In this document: positions 36,157 to 44,784 of the stretch, one piece after another
Position numbering within the stretch: the first letter of the stretch is position 1
Layout of the letters: each line of letters starts with the position of its first letter
Source of the DNA: Burkholderiales bacterium
GTDB taxonomy: Bacteria; Pseudomonadota; Gammaproteobacteria; Burkholderiales; Burkholderiaceae_C
Assembly (NCBI GenBank): GCA_021414305.1
Contig: JAIOOS010000007.1
Location: 87,507-151,506, forward strand
Length of the DNA stretch: 64,000 nucleotides
Reading direction: 5' to 3'
Made by a program: the position numbers and the translations under genes
The notes under the pieces: model-generated
Told to the model about the DNA's origin: nothing
What the model saw: only the letters and a program-made list of their open reading frames with translations
Databases searched by the model: none

Positions 36157-36806
36157 GCAGAGTCTCCGTTGTGGGAATGGGTATGGGAAAGGGGAAGCGC
36201 CGGCGCGCCCGGGGCGCGAACCGCGCCGAGGCCGCCGAAGAACAGGTCGGCGACCATCGGCGCCATGTCGGCGTGGCTCAGCTCGCCGCGCGGCTTCAGC
36301 CAGGTGAACATCCAGTTCATCATGCCGAACAGCAGCATGGTGAGCGGCTTGTCGAGATCGTGCGCGCGCAGCTCGGGCCGCGCCTCGGCGATCGCGTCGG
36401 CGAAGGCGGCGACGACCTTGCGCTCGCCGTCGAGGACGCGGCGCCGGTCGGCGGGCGGCAGGAAACGCACGTCCTCGGTCAGCACCCGGTGCTCGGCCTG
36501 CGAGCCCGCGTAGACGTCGAGAAAGGCCGAGATCAGGCGCCGCACCCGCGACTCGGGCGCGTGCGTCTCGGCGCCGACCTGGTCGACCAGCGCCTCGAGC
36601 CGGGCGATGTGCGCGGCGGCAATCTCGAGCAGGAGCTGCTGCTTGTCGCGCACGTAGTGGTAGAGCGAAGGCTTGGTCACGCCGCAGGCCTCGGCCACCT
36701 CGTTCATCGAGGTCGCGGTGTAGCCGCGCCTGGCGAACAGCTTCGCCGCGCGGGCGAGGATCTGCTCGCGCTGGTCGTCGTAGCCTTTCGCCCGTCCGCG
36801 AGGCAT
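36096..36806 (-). CDS. paaR: TetR family repressor of the phenylacetate operon
   Basis: A 236-residue TetR protein. The N-terminal helix-turn-helix is AKLFARRGYTATSMNEVAEACGVTKPSLYHYV. The ligand domain (FGMMNWMFTWLKP) matches PaaR-like regulators that answer to phenylacetyl-CoA. The Ser/His-rich end runs 61 bases into the following binding-protein gene, a longer overlap than usual. It starts inside the paaE stop (ATGA). The likely operator is the dyad at 43249-43264 over the paaG promoter. Confidence 0.88.
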   Translation of the reverse strand: MPRGRAKGYDDQREQILARAAKLFARRGYTATSMNEVAEACGVTKPSLYHYVRDKQQLLLEIAAAHIARLEALVDQVGAETHAPESRVRRLISAFLDVYAGSQAEHRVLTEDVRFLPPADRRRVLDGERKVVAAFADAIAEARPELRAHDLDKPLTMLLFGMMNWMFTWLKPRGELSHADMAPMVADLFFGGLGAVRAPGAPALPLSHTHSHNGDSACLTPPSSSSRSASPLRPRS

Positions 36807-37885
36807 CAGCGTTCGTCGAAGGAGATGACGATCCGCTCGGTGAGCGGATGGGCCTGGCAGGTGAGGATGAAGCCGGCGGCGACCTCGTGCTTCTCGAGCG
36901 CGAAGTTGCGCTCCATCCGCACCTCGCCCTCGAGCAGCTTGGCCCGGCAGGTGCAGCAGACGCCCGACTTGCAGGAGAACGGCACCTCGAGCCCGGCGGC
37001 GGCTGCGGCGTCGAGCACGTTGCCCTGGTGGGCGTGGAAATCGATGACATGGCTGACGCCGTCGCGGATGATCGTCACCTGCGCATCGGCGGCGTCGCCT
37101 TCGCGCACCGGCTGCACCGCCTTCGCGCCGGCGGCATCGGGAATGCCGAAGCGCTCGATGTGGATCCGCTCCGGCGGCACGCCGGCGGCGAGCAGCGCGG
37201 CCTCGGCCTCGTCGTTGACGCCGTGCGGGCCGCAGACGAAGGCATGGTCGATCTGCTTCGGGTCGACCAGCGTGCCGAGGAACTCGCCGATCTTTTCCCG
37301 CCCGATCCGGCCGGCATAGAGCGGCAGGTCGGTCGATTCCTGCGAGAACACGAGGTGCAGCGTCAGGCGCGACAGGTAGCGGTTCTTCAGATCCTCGAGC
37401 TCCTCGAGGAACATGGTCGAGCGAAGCTTGCGGTTGCCGTAGATCAGCGTGAAGCGCGAGCCCGGCTCGGCCGCGAGCACGGTCTTCATGATCGAGAGGA
37501 TGGGCGTGATGCCGCTGCCGCCGGCGATGCCGAGGTAGTGGCGCTCGGCCTTCGCATCCAGCGGCACGAAGAAGCGCCCTTCCGGCGCCATCACCTGGAT
37601 GGTGTCGCCGGGCTTCAGCGATTCGTGGATCCAGGTGGAGAAGCGCCCGCCCGGCACCTTGCGCACGCCCACGCGCAGCTCGCCGTCGGCGATGCCGGAG
37701 CAGATCGAGTACGAACGGCGCTCGTCGCTGCCCGCGACCGTGTTGCGCAAGGTCAGGTGCTGGCCCTGGGTGAAGCGGAAGGCGGAGCGGAGGTCCTCGG
37801 GCACGTCGAACGAGACGATCACCGCCTCGTCGGTATCGGGGCGGACGGTCTTCACCGTCAGGGGATGGAAGTGCAGGCTGCTCAT
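36806..37885 (-). CDS. paaE: Phenylacetyl-CoA 1,2-epoxidase, reductase subunit
   Basis: A 359-residue electron-transfer subunit feeding the diiron oxygenase PaaA. FAD domain RSYSICSG and NAD domain GIAGGSGITPILSI, YGNRK and CGPHGVND lead to a C-terminal plant-type [2Fe-2S] ferredoxin with Cys in CKSGVCCTC and a fourth in LTCQAHP. Order FAD-NAD-2Fe2S matches PaaE. It is separated from paaD by a 100-base gap filled by a GC-rich repeat, and overlaps paaR by ATGA. Confidence 0.97.
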   Translation of the reverse strand: MSSLHFHPLTVKTVRPDTDEAVIVSFDVPEDLRSAFRFTQGQHLTLRNTVAGSDERRSYSICSGIADGELRVGVRKVPGGRFSTWIHESLKPGDTIQVMAPEGRFFVPLDAKAERHYLGIAGGSGITPILSIMKTVLAAEPGSRFTLIYGNRKLRSTMFLEELEDLKNRYLSRLTLHLVFSQESTDLPLYAGRIGREKIGEFLGTLVDPKQIDHAFVCGPHGVNDEAEAALLAAGVPPERIHIERFGIPDAAGAKAVQPVREGDAADAQVTIIRDGVSHVIDFHAHQGNVLDAAAAAGLEVPFSCKSGVCCTCRAKLLEGEVRMERNFALEKHEVAAGFILTCQAHPLTERIVISFDER

Positions 37886-37929
37886 GAAATTCCTCGAAGG
37901 CTCCGGCCGGGCGCCGGGCCGCTCCCAAG

Positions 37930-37985
37930 CCCGGCCGCGCCCCCTCGGGGGGGAGCGCAGCGCCGCAGGCGCAAGCGTGGGGGCT
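37930..37985. repeat. GC-rich palindromic intergenic repeat between paaD and paaE
   Basis: The 100-base gap holds two adjacent hairpins, CCCCC-TC-GGGGG (37940-37951) and GCGC-CGCAG-GCGC (about 37959-37972), followed by AAGCGTGGGGGC. Similar GC-rich elements recur in intergenic regions of Burkholderiales genomes. It may be a REP-like element or affect mRNA stability within the operon. Confidence 0.55.
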
Positions 37986-38507
37986 TCATATCGGCTTGAA
38001 GTGCTCGAAGGGCTCGCCGCAGGCGCGGCAGCGCCAGAGCGCCTTGCAGGCGGTGGCGCCGAACGCCGAGATGCGTTCCGTGTTGAGGCTCTCGCAGCGC
38101 GGGCAGGCGAGCGACTTCGGCGGCTGGCGCGGCATGAAGCGCAGCGGCGCGCTCATCGGCGCGACCACCGGCCCCGGCGGCGCGATGCCGTACTCGCGCA
38201 GTTGGCGCCGGCCCTTCTCGCTCATCCAGTCGGTGGTCCAGGCGGGGGCCCGGCGCATCTCGACCCGCACCGGTCCGAGGCCGGCGGCTTCGAGTGCATC
38301 GACGATGCTCTGCTCGATCACCTCGGTCGCCGGGCAGCCCGAATAGGTCGGCGTGACGACCACGGTCATGCCGCCATCCTCGCGCTCGATCACATCGCGG
38401 ACGATGCCGAGGTCGCGCACCGAGACCACCGGCACCTCCGGGTCGAGCACCGTGTCGAGCAGCGCCCAGGCCCGGTCGAGCCGCGAGGCGACCAGCTCGA
38501 CGCTCAC
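37986..38507 (-). CDS. paaD: Phenylacetate-CoA oxygenase assembly/maturation subunit PaaD
   Basis: A 173-residue protein needed for maturation of the PaaABCE oxygenase. N-terminal MIP18-like domain (LDPEVPVVSVRDLGIVRDV; TPTYSGCPATEVI) and a C-terminal zinc-type motif with two CxxC pairs (CPRCES, CRACGEPF). The start is GTG at 38507, overlapping the paaC stop (GTGA). Another GTG one codon earlier is possible. Confidence 0.94.
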   Translation of the reverse strand: MSVELVASRLDRAWALLDTVLDPEVPVVSVRDLGIVRDVIEREDGGMTVVVTPTYSGCPATEVIEQSIVDALEAAGLGPVRVEMRRAPAWTTDWMSEKGRRQLREYGIAPPGPVVAPMSAPLRFMPRQPPKSLACPRCESLNTERISAFGATACKALWRCRACGEPFEHFKPI

Positions 38508-39289
38508 CACACGCCCCCGGGGAAGGAGCGCTGCAGGCTCTGCATCTCGGCCAGGATGTAGCCGAGGTGCTCGCTGTGCCGGCCCGACTTGCCGGTGCTG
38601 CGGAACGACCGGTCGGCGGGCAGCGTCAGCCGGGCCGCGGCGATCACGTCGCTGAACTCGGCCCGCCAGTCGTCGCGCAGGTCGGCCCAGCGCGGGCCGA
38701 GGCCGGCAGCGGAGGCCTGCTCGTCGATGTCGTCGCTCTCGAAGATCTCGGCCACGTAGGGCCAGAGCAGGTCGAGGGCCGCCTTCATGCGCGCCGCCGA
38801 TTCCTCGGTGCCGTCGCCGAGCCGCACGACCCAGTCGGAAGCATGCTCCTGGTGGTAGCGCGCCTCCTTGACCGCCTTGCCGGCGATGCCGGCGAGCTCG
38901 GCGTCGGACGAGCGTTCGAGCTTCAGCCAGAGCAGCTTGAGGAAGGTCGCGAGCGCGAAGTTGCGCAGCATCGTCGCCGCGAAGTCGCCGCGCGGCAGCT
39001 CCACCAGCGTGAGATTGCGAAAGTCGCGCTCGTCGCGCAGGAAGGCGAGCTGGTCCTCGTCGTGCATCGCCCCGCCGAGCTCGGCCTCGAGCTTGCCGGC
39101 GCGGGTGAGCACCGCCCTCGCCTGCCCGACCAGGTCGAGCGCCATGTTGGAGAGGGCGATGTCCTCCTCGAGCATCGGCGCGTGGCCGCACCACTCGGCC
39201 AGGCGCTGGGCGAGGATCAGGCAGGTGTCGCCGATGCGCAGCAGGTACTGCACCGAGGGCGCGGAGGAAACGTGGATCGAGGCTTGCAT
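38504..39289 (-). CDS. paaC: Phenylacetyl-CoA 1,2-epoxidase, structural subunit PaaC
   Basis: A 261-residue ferritin-like subunit that pairs with PaaA but lacks a full diiron site. Signatures: YLLRIGDTCLILAQRLAEWCGHAPMLEEDIALSN split by helices, QLAFLRDERDFRN, and KEARYHQEHASDW. Start ATG at 39289; a GTG at 39304 overlapping the paaB stop (GTGA) would add five residues and is a fair alternative. Overlaps paaD. Confidence 0.96.
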   Translation of the reverse strand: MQASIHVSSAPSVQYLLRIGDTCLILAQRLAEWCGHAPMLEEDIALSNMALDLVGQARAVLTRAGKLEAELGGAMHDEDQLAFLRDERDFRNLTLVELPRGDFAATMLRNFALATFLKLLWLKLERSSDAELAGIAGKAVKEARYHQEHASDWVVRLGDGTEESAARMKAALDLLWPYVAEIFESDDIDEQASAAGLGPRWADLRDDWRAEFSDVIAAARLTLPADRSFRSTGKSGRHSEHLGYILAEMQSLQRSFPGGVW

Positions 39290-39300
39290 CGCGAGCCCGA

Positions 39301-39594
39301 TCACATGTGGTCGAGCGACTTGGGCAGCTCGTAGAAGGTCGGGTGCCGGTAGACCTTGTCGGCCATCGGATCGAAGTAGGCGGCCTTGTCGGCAGGGTCG
39401 CTGGCGACGATCTGGTCGGAGCGAACGACCCAGACGCTGGTGCCTTCCTGGCGCCGCGTGTACACGTCGCGGGCGAGCTGGATCGCCATCTGCGGATCGG
39501 CGGCGTGGAGGCTGCCGCAATGCTTGTGGTCCAGGCCCGCCTTGCTGCGGACGAACACTTCCCACAGAGGCCACTCGTTCTTGAGGTCACTCAT
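39301..39594 (-). CDS. paaB: Phenylacetyl-CoA 1,2-epoxidase subunit PaaB
   Basis: A 97-residue subunit bridging the PaaAC heterodimers. The whole chain is typical of the family: [41 protein letters not shown], and [11 protein letters not shown] at the end. Start overlaps the paaA stop (ATGA). No catalytic residues are expected. Confidence 0.97.
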   Translation of the reverse strand: MSDLKNEWPLWEVFVRSKAGLDHKHCGSLHAADPQMAIQLARDVYTRRQEGTSVWVVRSDQIVASDPADKAAYFDPMADKVYRHPTFYELPKSLDHM

Positions 39595-40598
39595 GCTGCT
39601 TCCTTCATGTCCCGCTTCGCGGCATGCGCCATCGCCGCGTCGCGGACCCAGGCGCCGTCGTCCCAGGCCTTGACCCGCGCCGACAGGCGCTCGCGGTTGC
39701 ACGGCCCGTCGCCGCCGACGACCTGCCAGAACTCCTTCCAGTCGATCGCACCGAAGTCGTAGCGCTGCCGCTCCTCGTTCCAGCGCAGGTCCGGGTCGGG
39801 CATGGTCACGCCGAGCAGCTTCGACTGCTCTACCGTCGCGTCGACGAACTTCTGCCGCAGGTCGTCGTTGCTGATCCGCTTGATGCCCCAGCGCATCGAC
39901 TGCTCGGAGTTCGGCGACTCGGCGTCGGGCGGGCCGAACATCATCAGGCTCGGCCACCACCAGCGGTCGACCGCATCCTGCACCATCGCCTTCTGCGCGT
40001 CGCTGCCGTGGTTCATCATCGTCAGCAGTGCTTCGAAGCCCTGCCGCTGGTGGAACGATTCCTCGCGGCAGATGCGCACCATCGCCCGCGCGTACGGCGC
40101 GAACGAGCAGCGACAGAGCGGCACCTGGTTCATGATCGCCGCGCCGTCGACCAGCCAGCCGATCACGCCCATGTCGGCCCAGCTCAGCGTCGGGTAGTTG
40201 AAGATCGAGCTGTACTTGGCCTTGCCCGAATGCAGCGCCTCGAACAGCTGGTCGCGCGAGGTGCCCAGCGTCTCGGCGGCGGCGTAGAGATAGAGGCCGT
40301 GGCCGGCCTCGTCCTGCACCTTGGCGAGCAGGATGGCCTTGCGCTTCAGGGTCGGCGCGCGGCTGATCCAGTTGCCCTCGGGCAGCATGCCGACGATCTC
40401 GGAGTGCGCGTGCTGGCTGATCTGCCGCACGAGGGTCCGGCGGTAGTTCTCGGGCATCCAGTCCTTGGCCTCGATGAACTCGCCGGCGTCGATGCGCTCG
40501 TCGAAGCGGGCCTGCTGCACGGCCTCTTCGGCCGAGCGCACGGGCTTGGGCGCGTCTTCGCGGTCCTTGCCCATGGTGTCCATCGCTTGCGTGTACAT
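39591..40598 (-). CDS. paaA: Phenylacetyl-CoA 1,2-epoxidase, catalytic subunit
   Basis: A 335-residue diiron oxygenase subunit that epoxidises the aromatic ring of phenylacetyl-CoA. Diiron ligands are visible in the helix [17 protein letters not shown] (ExxH) and the second pair [17 protein letters not shown] (ExxxH/ExxH pattern). [13 protein letters not shown] and [19 protein letters not shown] are family signatures. It lies 19 bases after paaK and overlaps paaB by ATGA. Confidence 0.98.
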   Translation of the reverse strand: MYTQAMDTMGKDREDAPKPVRSAEEAVQQARFDERIDAGEFIEAKDWMPENYRRTLVRQISQHAHSEIVGMLPEGNWISRAPTLKRKAILLAKVQDEAGHGLYLYAAAETLGTSRDQLFEALHSGKAKYSSIFNYPTLSWADMGVIGWLVDGAAIMNQVPLCRCSFAPYARAMVRICREESFHQRQGFEALLTMMNHGSDAQKAMVQDAVDRWWWPSLMMFGPPDAESPNSEQSMRWGIKRISNDDLRQKFVDATVEQSKLLGVTMPDPDLRWNEERQRYDFGAIDWKEFWQVVGGDGPCNRERLSARVKAWDDGAWVRDAAMAHAAKRDMKEAA

Positions 40599-40617
40599 GT
40601 TCGGGTTCCTTCGAAAA

Positions 40618-41925
40618 TTACTTGCGCCGCTGGTCGATGACGCGGCGCGCCTTGCCGACCAGGGTGCGCTCGACGCTGTCGGGCAGGCCGACGCTGACCG
40701 CGGTGGTGATGCCGATCAGCGTCTTGATGCGCTGGCGCAGGGCCGCCGCGACTTCGGCGCGGTCGACGCCGGCATGCGCCGGCAGCAGCTCGCAGCGCAC
40801 CTCGACGTCGTCGAGGTTGCCTTCGCGCGTGACCACGAGCTGGTACTGCCCCGAGAGCTGCCCGTGCTTGAGAACGAGCTCCTCGATCTGCGTCGGGAAC
40901 AGGTTGACGCCGCGGATGATCAGCATGTCGTCGCTGCGGCCGACGATCTTGCCCATGCGCCGCATCGCCCGCGCGGTGGGCGGTAGCAGTCGGGTCAGGT
41001 CGCGCGTGCGGTAGCGGACGACCGGCAGCGCCTCCTTCGTCAAGGTGGTGAAGACGAGCTCGCCTTCCTCGCCGTCGGGCAGCACCTCGCCGGTCTCGGG
41101 ATCGATGATCTCGGGATAGAAGTGGTCTTCCCAGATCACCGGGCCGTCCTTGGTCTCGACGCACTCGCTCGCCACGCCGGGGCCCATCACTTCGGAGAGG
41201 CCGTAGATGTCGACCGCATCGATGCCGGCGCTGCTTTCGATCTCTTGCCGCATCGCCTCGGTCCACGGCTCGGCGCCGAAGATGCCGACCTCGAGGCTGG
41301 TCGAGCGCGGGTCGATGCCCTGGCGGCGCAGCTCCTCGATCAGGACCTGCATGTACGAGGGCGTGACCATGATGATGTTGGGCTTCAGGTCCGTGATGAG
41401 CTGGACCTGCTTCTCGGTCTGCCCGCCCGACATCGGGATCACGGTGCAGCCGGCGCGCTCGGCGCCGTAGTGGGCACCGAGGCCGCCGGTGAAGAGGCCG
41501 TAGCCGTAGGCGACGTGCACCATGTCGCCGGGCCGGCCGCCGGCGGCGCGGATCGAGCGCGCCACCAGGTCGGCCCAGGTGTCGATGTCCTTCAGCGTGT
41601 AGCCGACGACGGTCGGCTTGCCGGTCGTGCCCGACGAGGCGTGGATCCGGGCGACCCGCTCCCGTGGCACCGCGAACAGGCCGAACGGATAGTTGTCGCG
41701 CAGGTCGCTCTTGACCGTGAACGGGAACTTGGCCAGGTCGGCGAGCGACTTCAGGTCGGCCGGATGAATGCCCCGGGCATCGAAGGCCTTGCGGTAGTGC
41801 TCCACGTTGGCGTAGGCGTGCTGCAGGCTCCATTGCAGCCGCTCGAGCTGCAGCGCCTGCAGCTCGTCGCGGCTCGCGCGCTCGATCGGCTCGAGCTCGC
41901 CGGGCAAGGGTCGCTTCGATGTCAT
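40618..41925 (-). CDS. paaK: Phenylacetate-CoA ligase
   Basis: Activates phenylacetate with ATP and CoA, the entry step of the pathway. It has 435 residues. The adenylate-forming P-loop is [16 protein letters not shown]; the second motif is [14 protein letters not shown], then [23 protein letters not shown] and [21 protein letters not shown]. All match PaaK rather than benzoate ligases. Overlaps paaI by ATGA. Confidence 0.98.
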   Translation of the reverse strand: MTSKRPLPGELEPIERASRDELQALQLERLQWSLQHAYANVEHYRKAFDARGIHPADLKSLADLAKFPFTVKSDLRDNYPFGLFAVPRERVARIHASSGTTGKPTVVGYTLKDIDTWADLVARSIRAAGGRPGDMVHVAYGYGLFTGGLGAHYGAERAGCTVIPMSGGQTEKQVQLITDLKPNIIMVTPSYMQVLIEELRRQGIDPRSTSLEVGIFGAEPWTEAMRQEIESSAGIDAVDIYGLSEVMGPGVASECVETKDGPVIWEDHFYPEIIDPETGEVLPDGEEGELVFTTLTKEALPVVRYRTRDLTRLLPPTARAMRRMGKIVGRSDDMLIIRGVNLFPTQIEELVLKHGQLSGQYQLVVTREGNLDDVEVRCELLPAHAGVDRAEVAAALRQRIKTLIGITTAVSVGLPDSVERTLVGKARRVIDQRRK

Positions 41926-42368
41926 GCGGACTCCTCCTTCGGCAGAACACTGCGGTTCAGGCTGTGCGAGCGGCCGCGAACGAGAGCGACGCGCGTGCCG
42001 TGCTGGTTGGTGACGACCATGTCGTAGACCCCGGTGCGGCCGGCCCGCGAGGTCTCGGTCGCGGTGGCTGTGAGCACGTCGCCGCCATGCGCGGGCGCGA
42101 GGAAATCGACGGTCAGGCCCGAGGCGACGGTGACGACGTTGCCGGAGTTGCAGGCGAAGGCGAAGGCCGAGTCCGCGAGCGTCGTGATGAAGCCGCCATG
42201 GCAGATGTCGTGGCCGTTGAGCATGTCGTCGCGCACGGTCATGGTCAGCGTCGCGGTGCCGGCGCCGACGCTCGCGATCTTCATGCCGAGGCCACGCGAG
42301 GCCCGGTCGGAGGCGAACATGTGTGCACCGACGGCGGCCGGGTCGGCCGGGGAGACAGTGGCGTCCAT
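41922..42368 (-). CDS. paaI: Hydroxyphenylacetyl-CoA thioesterase
   Basis: A 148-residue hotdog-fold thioesterase that clears dead-end ring-hydroxylated CoA esters and frees CoA. The signature NGHDICHGGFITTLADSAFAFACN is canonical and contains the catalytic Asp in ADSAF; SGLTVDFLAPAHGGD follows. It lies 4 bases after paaG and overlaps paaK. Confidence 0.96.
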   Translation of the reverse strand: MDATVSPADPAAVGAHMFASDRASRGLGMKIASVGAGTATLTMTVRDDMLNGHDICHGGFITTLADSAFAFACNSGNVVTVASGLTVDFLAPAHGGDVLTATATETSRAGRTGVYDMVVTNQHGTRVALVRGRSHSLNRSVLPKEESA

Positions 42369-42372
42369 GCGC

Positions 42373-43176
42373 TCAGCGGTCCGAGAACACCGGCGGGCGC
42401 TTGGCCATGAACGCGGCCACGCCCTCGAGATAGTCGTGCGCCGCACCGAGCTCGGTCTGCAGCGCCGCCTCGTGGCTGAGGGCCGCGCCGAAGTCGAGCT
42501 GCTGCGCAGCGTCGATCGCGGCCCGCGTCGCCGCCAGGGCACGGGTCGGCATCGCCACCATGCGCTGCGCCACGGCCCGGACCTCGGACTCGAACACCAG
42601 GTCGTCGACGCACTTCCAGATCAGGCCGAGCCGCTCGGCGTCTTCGGCCGGCAGCTTGTCGCCGAGCATCGCCAGGCCGATCGCCTGGGCGCGGCCGACC
42701 AGCCGCGGCAGGAGCCAGGTGCCGCCGCAGTCGGGCACCAGGCCGATCCTGGCGAAGGCCTGGATGAAGCTCGCCGAGCGCCTGGCGATCACCATGTCGC
42801 AGCACAGGGCCAGGTTCGCGCCGGCGCCGGCGGCGACGCCGTTGACCGCGGCGATCACCGGCACCGGCATCGTCCGCACGCGCAGCGCGAGCGGCTTGTA
42901 AAAGCGCTCGACGGTGGCGCCGACGTCCGTGGGCGTGCCGCCCGGCTCGAGATTCGGGGCCACCGCCGGATCGGCCAGGTCCTGGCCGGCGCAGAAGCCC
43001 CGGCCGCTGCCGGTGAGGACGACGCAGCGAACGGCAGCGTCCGACGCGGCCGCGCCTAGCGCCGCGGCGAGCTGCCCGTGCATCTCGGTCGTGAAGCTGT
43101 TGAGCGACTTCGGGCGGTTGAGGGTCAGCGTGCGAACGCCGGCCTCGTCGCCCACCAGGACGAGCTGTTCTTCCAC
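42373..43176 (-). CDS. paaG: 1,2-epoxyphenylacetyl-CoA isomerase
   Basis: A 267-residue crotonase-fold enzyme that isomerises ring-epoxide phenylacetyl-CoA to oxepin-CoA. Oxyanion-hole motifs GRGFCAGQDL and VAAGAGANLALCCDMVIA; the catalytic Asp lies in GLVPDCGGTW; GLIWKCVDD is typical of PaaG rather than PaaF. The start is GTG at 43176 with AAGGAG upstream at suitable distance. It is the first gene of the operon, 72 bases after the operator. Confidence 0.93.
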   Translation of the reverse strand: MEEQLVLVGDEAGVRTLTLNRPKSLNSFTTEMHGQLAAALGAAASDAAVRCVVLTGSGRGFCAGQDLADPAVAPNLEPGGTPTDVGATVERFYKPLALRVRTMPVPVIAAVNGVAAGAGANLALCCDMVIARRSASFIQAFARIGLVPDCGGTWLLPRLVGRAQAIGLAMLGDKLPAEDAERLGLIWKCVDDLVFESEVRAVAQRMVAMPTRALAATRAAIDAAQQLDFGAALSHEAALQTELGAAHDYLEGVAAFMAKRPPVFSDR

Positions 43177-43248
43177 GGGATGGGTCTCCTTGACGCGCGC
43201 AGCGGTCGCTCTGCGGCGGACCTGAAGTGACCGATCGGATCAACAAAT

Positions 43249-43264
43249 CCTACCGACCGGTAGG
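43249..43264. promoter_or_regulatory. Probable PaaR operator
   Basis: Dyad with arms CCTACC and GGTAGG around GACC, directly downstream of the -10 box and covering the expected transcription start. Its form matches TetR-family operators of the paa and fatty-acid type. PaaR bound here would block RNA polymerase; phenylacetyl-CoA would be the inducer by analogy. Confidence 0.75.
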
Positions 43265-43267
43265 TAG

Positions 43268-43297
43268 AGTATAGGCGGCCTCGAAGTCGGGACGCAA
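43268..43297 (-). promoter_or_regulatory. paa operon promoter
   Basis: On the minus strand TTGCGT (43297-43292), an 18-base spacer, then TATACT (43273-43268). The -10 box differs from TATAAT at one base. It lies 92 bases before the paaG start, with the PaaR dyad just downstream. Confidence 0.7.
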
Positions 43298-43312
43298 GCC
43301 CGCCCCGGGCTC

Positions 43313-44371
43313 TCAGCCGTGGCCGAGGAAAGCGAGCAGGCGCCGCTCCGCCGCGCTCAGCCCGGCGCGGCGGCGCGCGTCCAGGCGGGTCAGCGTATCG
43401 CTGTTCGTCTGCCCGGCGAGCATCTCCAGGACGCGCGGGTGGACATACGACTTGCGGCACACCGCGACCGTGTTGCCGAGGCGCTGCGCCACTTCGGCCA
43501 GGAGCTGGTTGGCGCTGCGCCGGCAGCTCGCGTCGGCGGCGCATTGCCCGGCCCAGAGGGCGAGCGCGTGGACGCTGCCGTGCCAGGTGCGAAAGTCCTT
43601 GGCGCTGAAGTCGGCGCCGGCGGCGGCGCGGATGTATTCGTTGACATCGGCCGAGCCGACCGCGCGCACCCCGCCCGCCTCGTCCTCGTACTGGAACAGG
43701 TCCTGCCCCGGCATCGCCTGGCAGCGGCGGACGACGCGGGCGACGCGCGGATCGTCGAGGTCGACCTCGTGCTCGACGCCGCTCTTGCCGCGAAAGCGGA
43801 GGCGGATCCGGCTGCCGTCGACGGCGGCGTGCCGGTTGCGCAGGGTCGTCAGGCCGAACGAGCGATTGGTGCGCGCGTATTCGTCGTTGCCGATCCTGAC
43901 CAGGGTCGTGTCGAGCAGGAAGACCAGCGTGGCAAGCACGGTCTCGCGGCGCGGAGCGTCGCCGATCGGCGCGGCGAGGTCGGCGGCGACGCGCTTCCTG
44001 ATGCGCGGCAGCGCGGCGCCGAACTCGAGCATGCGCTCGAACTTGCCAGCGTCGCGGGCCAGTCGCCACTCGGGGTGGTAGCGGTATTGCTTGCGGCCGC
44101 GGGCGTCGCGCCCGGTCGCCTGCAGATGGCCGTTCGGCTGCGGGCTGATCCAGACCTGCTCGTAGGCCGGCGGAATCGCCAGCGACCGGATGCGGCGGAT
44201 CTCGGCGGCCTTCCTGATCAGGCGGCCGTCGAGGCCGCGATAGACGAAGCCGTCGGCGACGCGCTCGCGCCTGATCCCGGGCTTGTCGTCGCTGAGCCAG
44301 ACGAGTCCGCGTGGCGCCGGCGAGGCCGCCGGACGAGTGGCGCGCCGGCGGGTCGGCGGCGCGCCACTCAT
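43313..44371 (-). CDS. DNA topoisomerase IB
   Basis: A 352-residue eukaryotic/poxvirus-type topoisomerase IB that relaxes supercoils through a 3'-phosphotyrosine. Signatures: GFVYRGLDGRLI, IPPAYEQVWISPQPNGHLQATGRDARGRKQYRYHPEW, the catalytic Arg and Lys regions near LRFRGKSG, and nucleophile Tyr in CRKSYVHP close to the C-terminus. Such enzymes occur sporadically in proteobacteria and are not essential. It starts inside the stop of a small upstream ORF (ATGA) and lies opposite in direction to rpoN. Confidence 0.93.
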   Translation of the reverse strand: MSGAPPTRRRATRPAASPAPRGLVWLSDDKPGIRRERVADGFVYRGLDGRLIRKAAEIRRIRSLAIPPAYEQVWISPQPNGHLQATGRDARGRKQYRYHPEWRLARDAGKFERMLEFGAALPRIRKRVAADLAAPIGDAPRRETVLATLVFLLDTTLVRIGNDEYARTNRSFGLTTLRNRHAAVDGSRIRLRFRGKSGVEHEVDLDDPRVARVVRRCQAMPGQDLFQYEDEAGGVRAVGSADVNEYIRAAAGADFSAKDFRTWHGSVHALALWAGQCAADASCRRSANQLLAEVAQRLGNTVAVCRKSYVHPRVLEMLAGQTNSDTLTRLDARRRAGLSAAERRLLAFLGHG

Positions 44372-44556
44372 GCAGTGGCAACGATCGGCGGCGGCGGTCT
44401 GGGTGGTTCCTGCACCGGGCCCGGCGAGCCCGGTGGGCGCGGGTCGTCGATCGCGGGGGGCACGCCGTTCGGGTTGTCCGGAGTCGGCGGCAGGGGCGGC
44501 ACTGCGGGCGGTGGCGGCGCGGGCACTTCGGCGCGCTTGGGCAAGAGATCGATCAT
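44368..44556 (-). CDS. Small proline-rich ORF coupled to topoisomerase IB
   Basis: A 62-codon ORF whose stop overlaps the topoisomerase start (ATGA). The product is about one-third proline (PAPPPPAVPPLPPTPDNP), with no membrane segment. GC-rich DNA gives such ORFs by chance, so the main support is the exact overlap and absence of another gene here. No function is visible. Confidence 0.35.
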   Translation of the reverse strand: MIDLLPKRAEVPAPPPPAVPPLPPTPDNPNGVPPAIDDPRPPGSPGPVQEPPRPPPPIVATA

Positions 44557-44577
44557 CGACGCGTCCACGGTGGATTC

Positions 44578-44592
44578 CGGCAAAAGTTGCCG
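44578..44592. promoter_or_regulatory. Dyad about 100 bases upstream of the rpoN -24/-12 promoter
   Basis: CGGCAA-AAG-TTGCCG, perfect arms of six bases. Its distance (about 100 bases) from the -24 box is that expected of an enhancer bound by a sigma-54 activator. The neighbouring response regulator is a candidate binder. Confidence 0.45.
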
Positions 44593-44692
44593 CAAGCGAC
44601 TCCCCTCGCCTGCCCGTTCGCTGCCTCCACGCTCGCGCGCCGAAGGCGCTCTCACGAGGGAAACCGCATGTGGCGGGGCACGGCGGGAGCGA

Positions 44693-44708
44693 TGGCACGA
44701 CGGTTGCG
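44693..44708 (+). promoter_or_regulatory. Sigma-54 promoter of rpoN
   Basis: TGGCACGACGGTTGCG: full match to TGGCACG-N4-TTGC, with GG and GC separated by exactly 10 bases. The -12 GC is about 78 bases before the rpoN ATG. This implies that rpoN transcription depends at least in part on sigma-54. Confidence 0.75.
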
Positions 44709-44784
44709 TTATCGAAGCCATCCAGCCCCTGGCGCCGGCAAGCGGCGCGCCTGCACGGACGACAACTGCATCGAGACCCGAACC

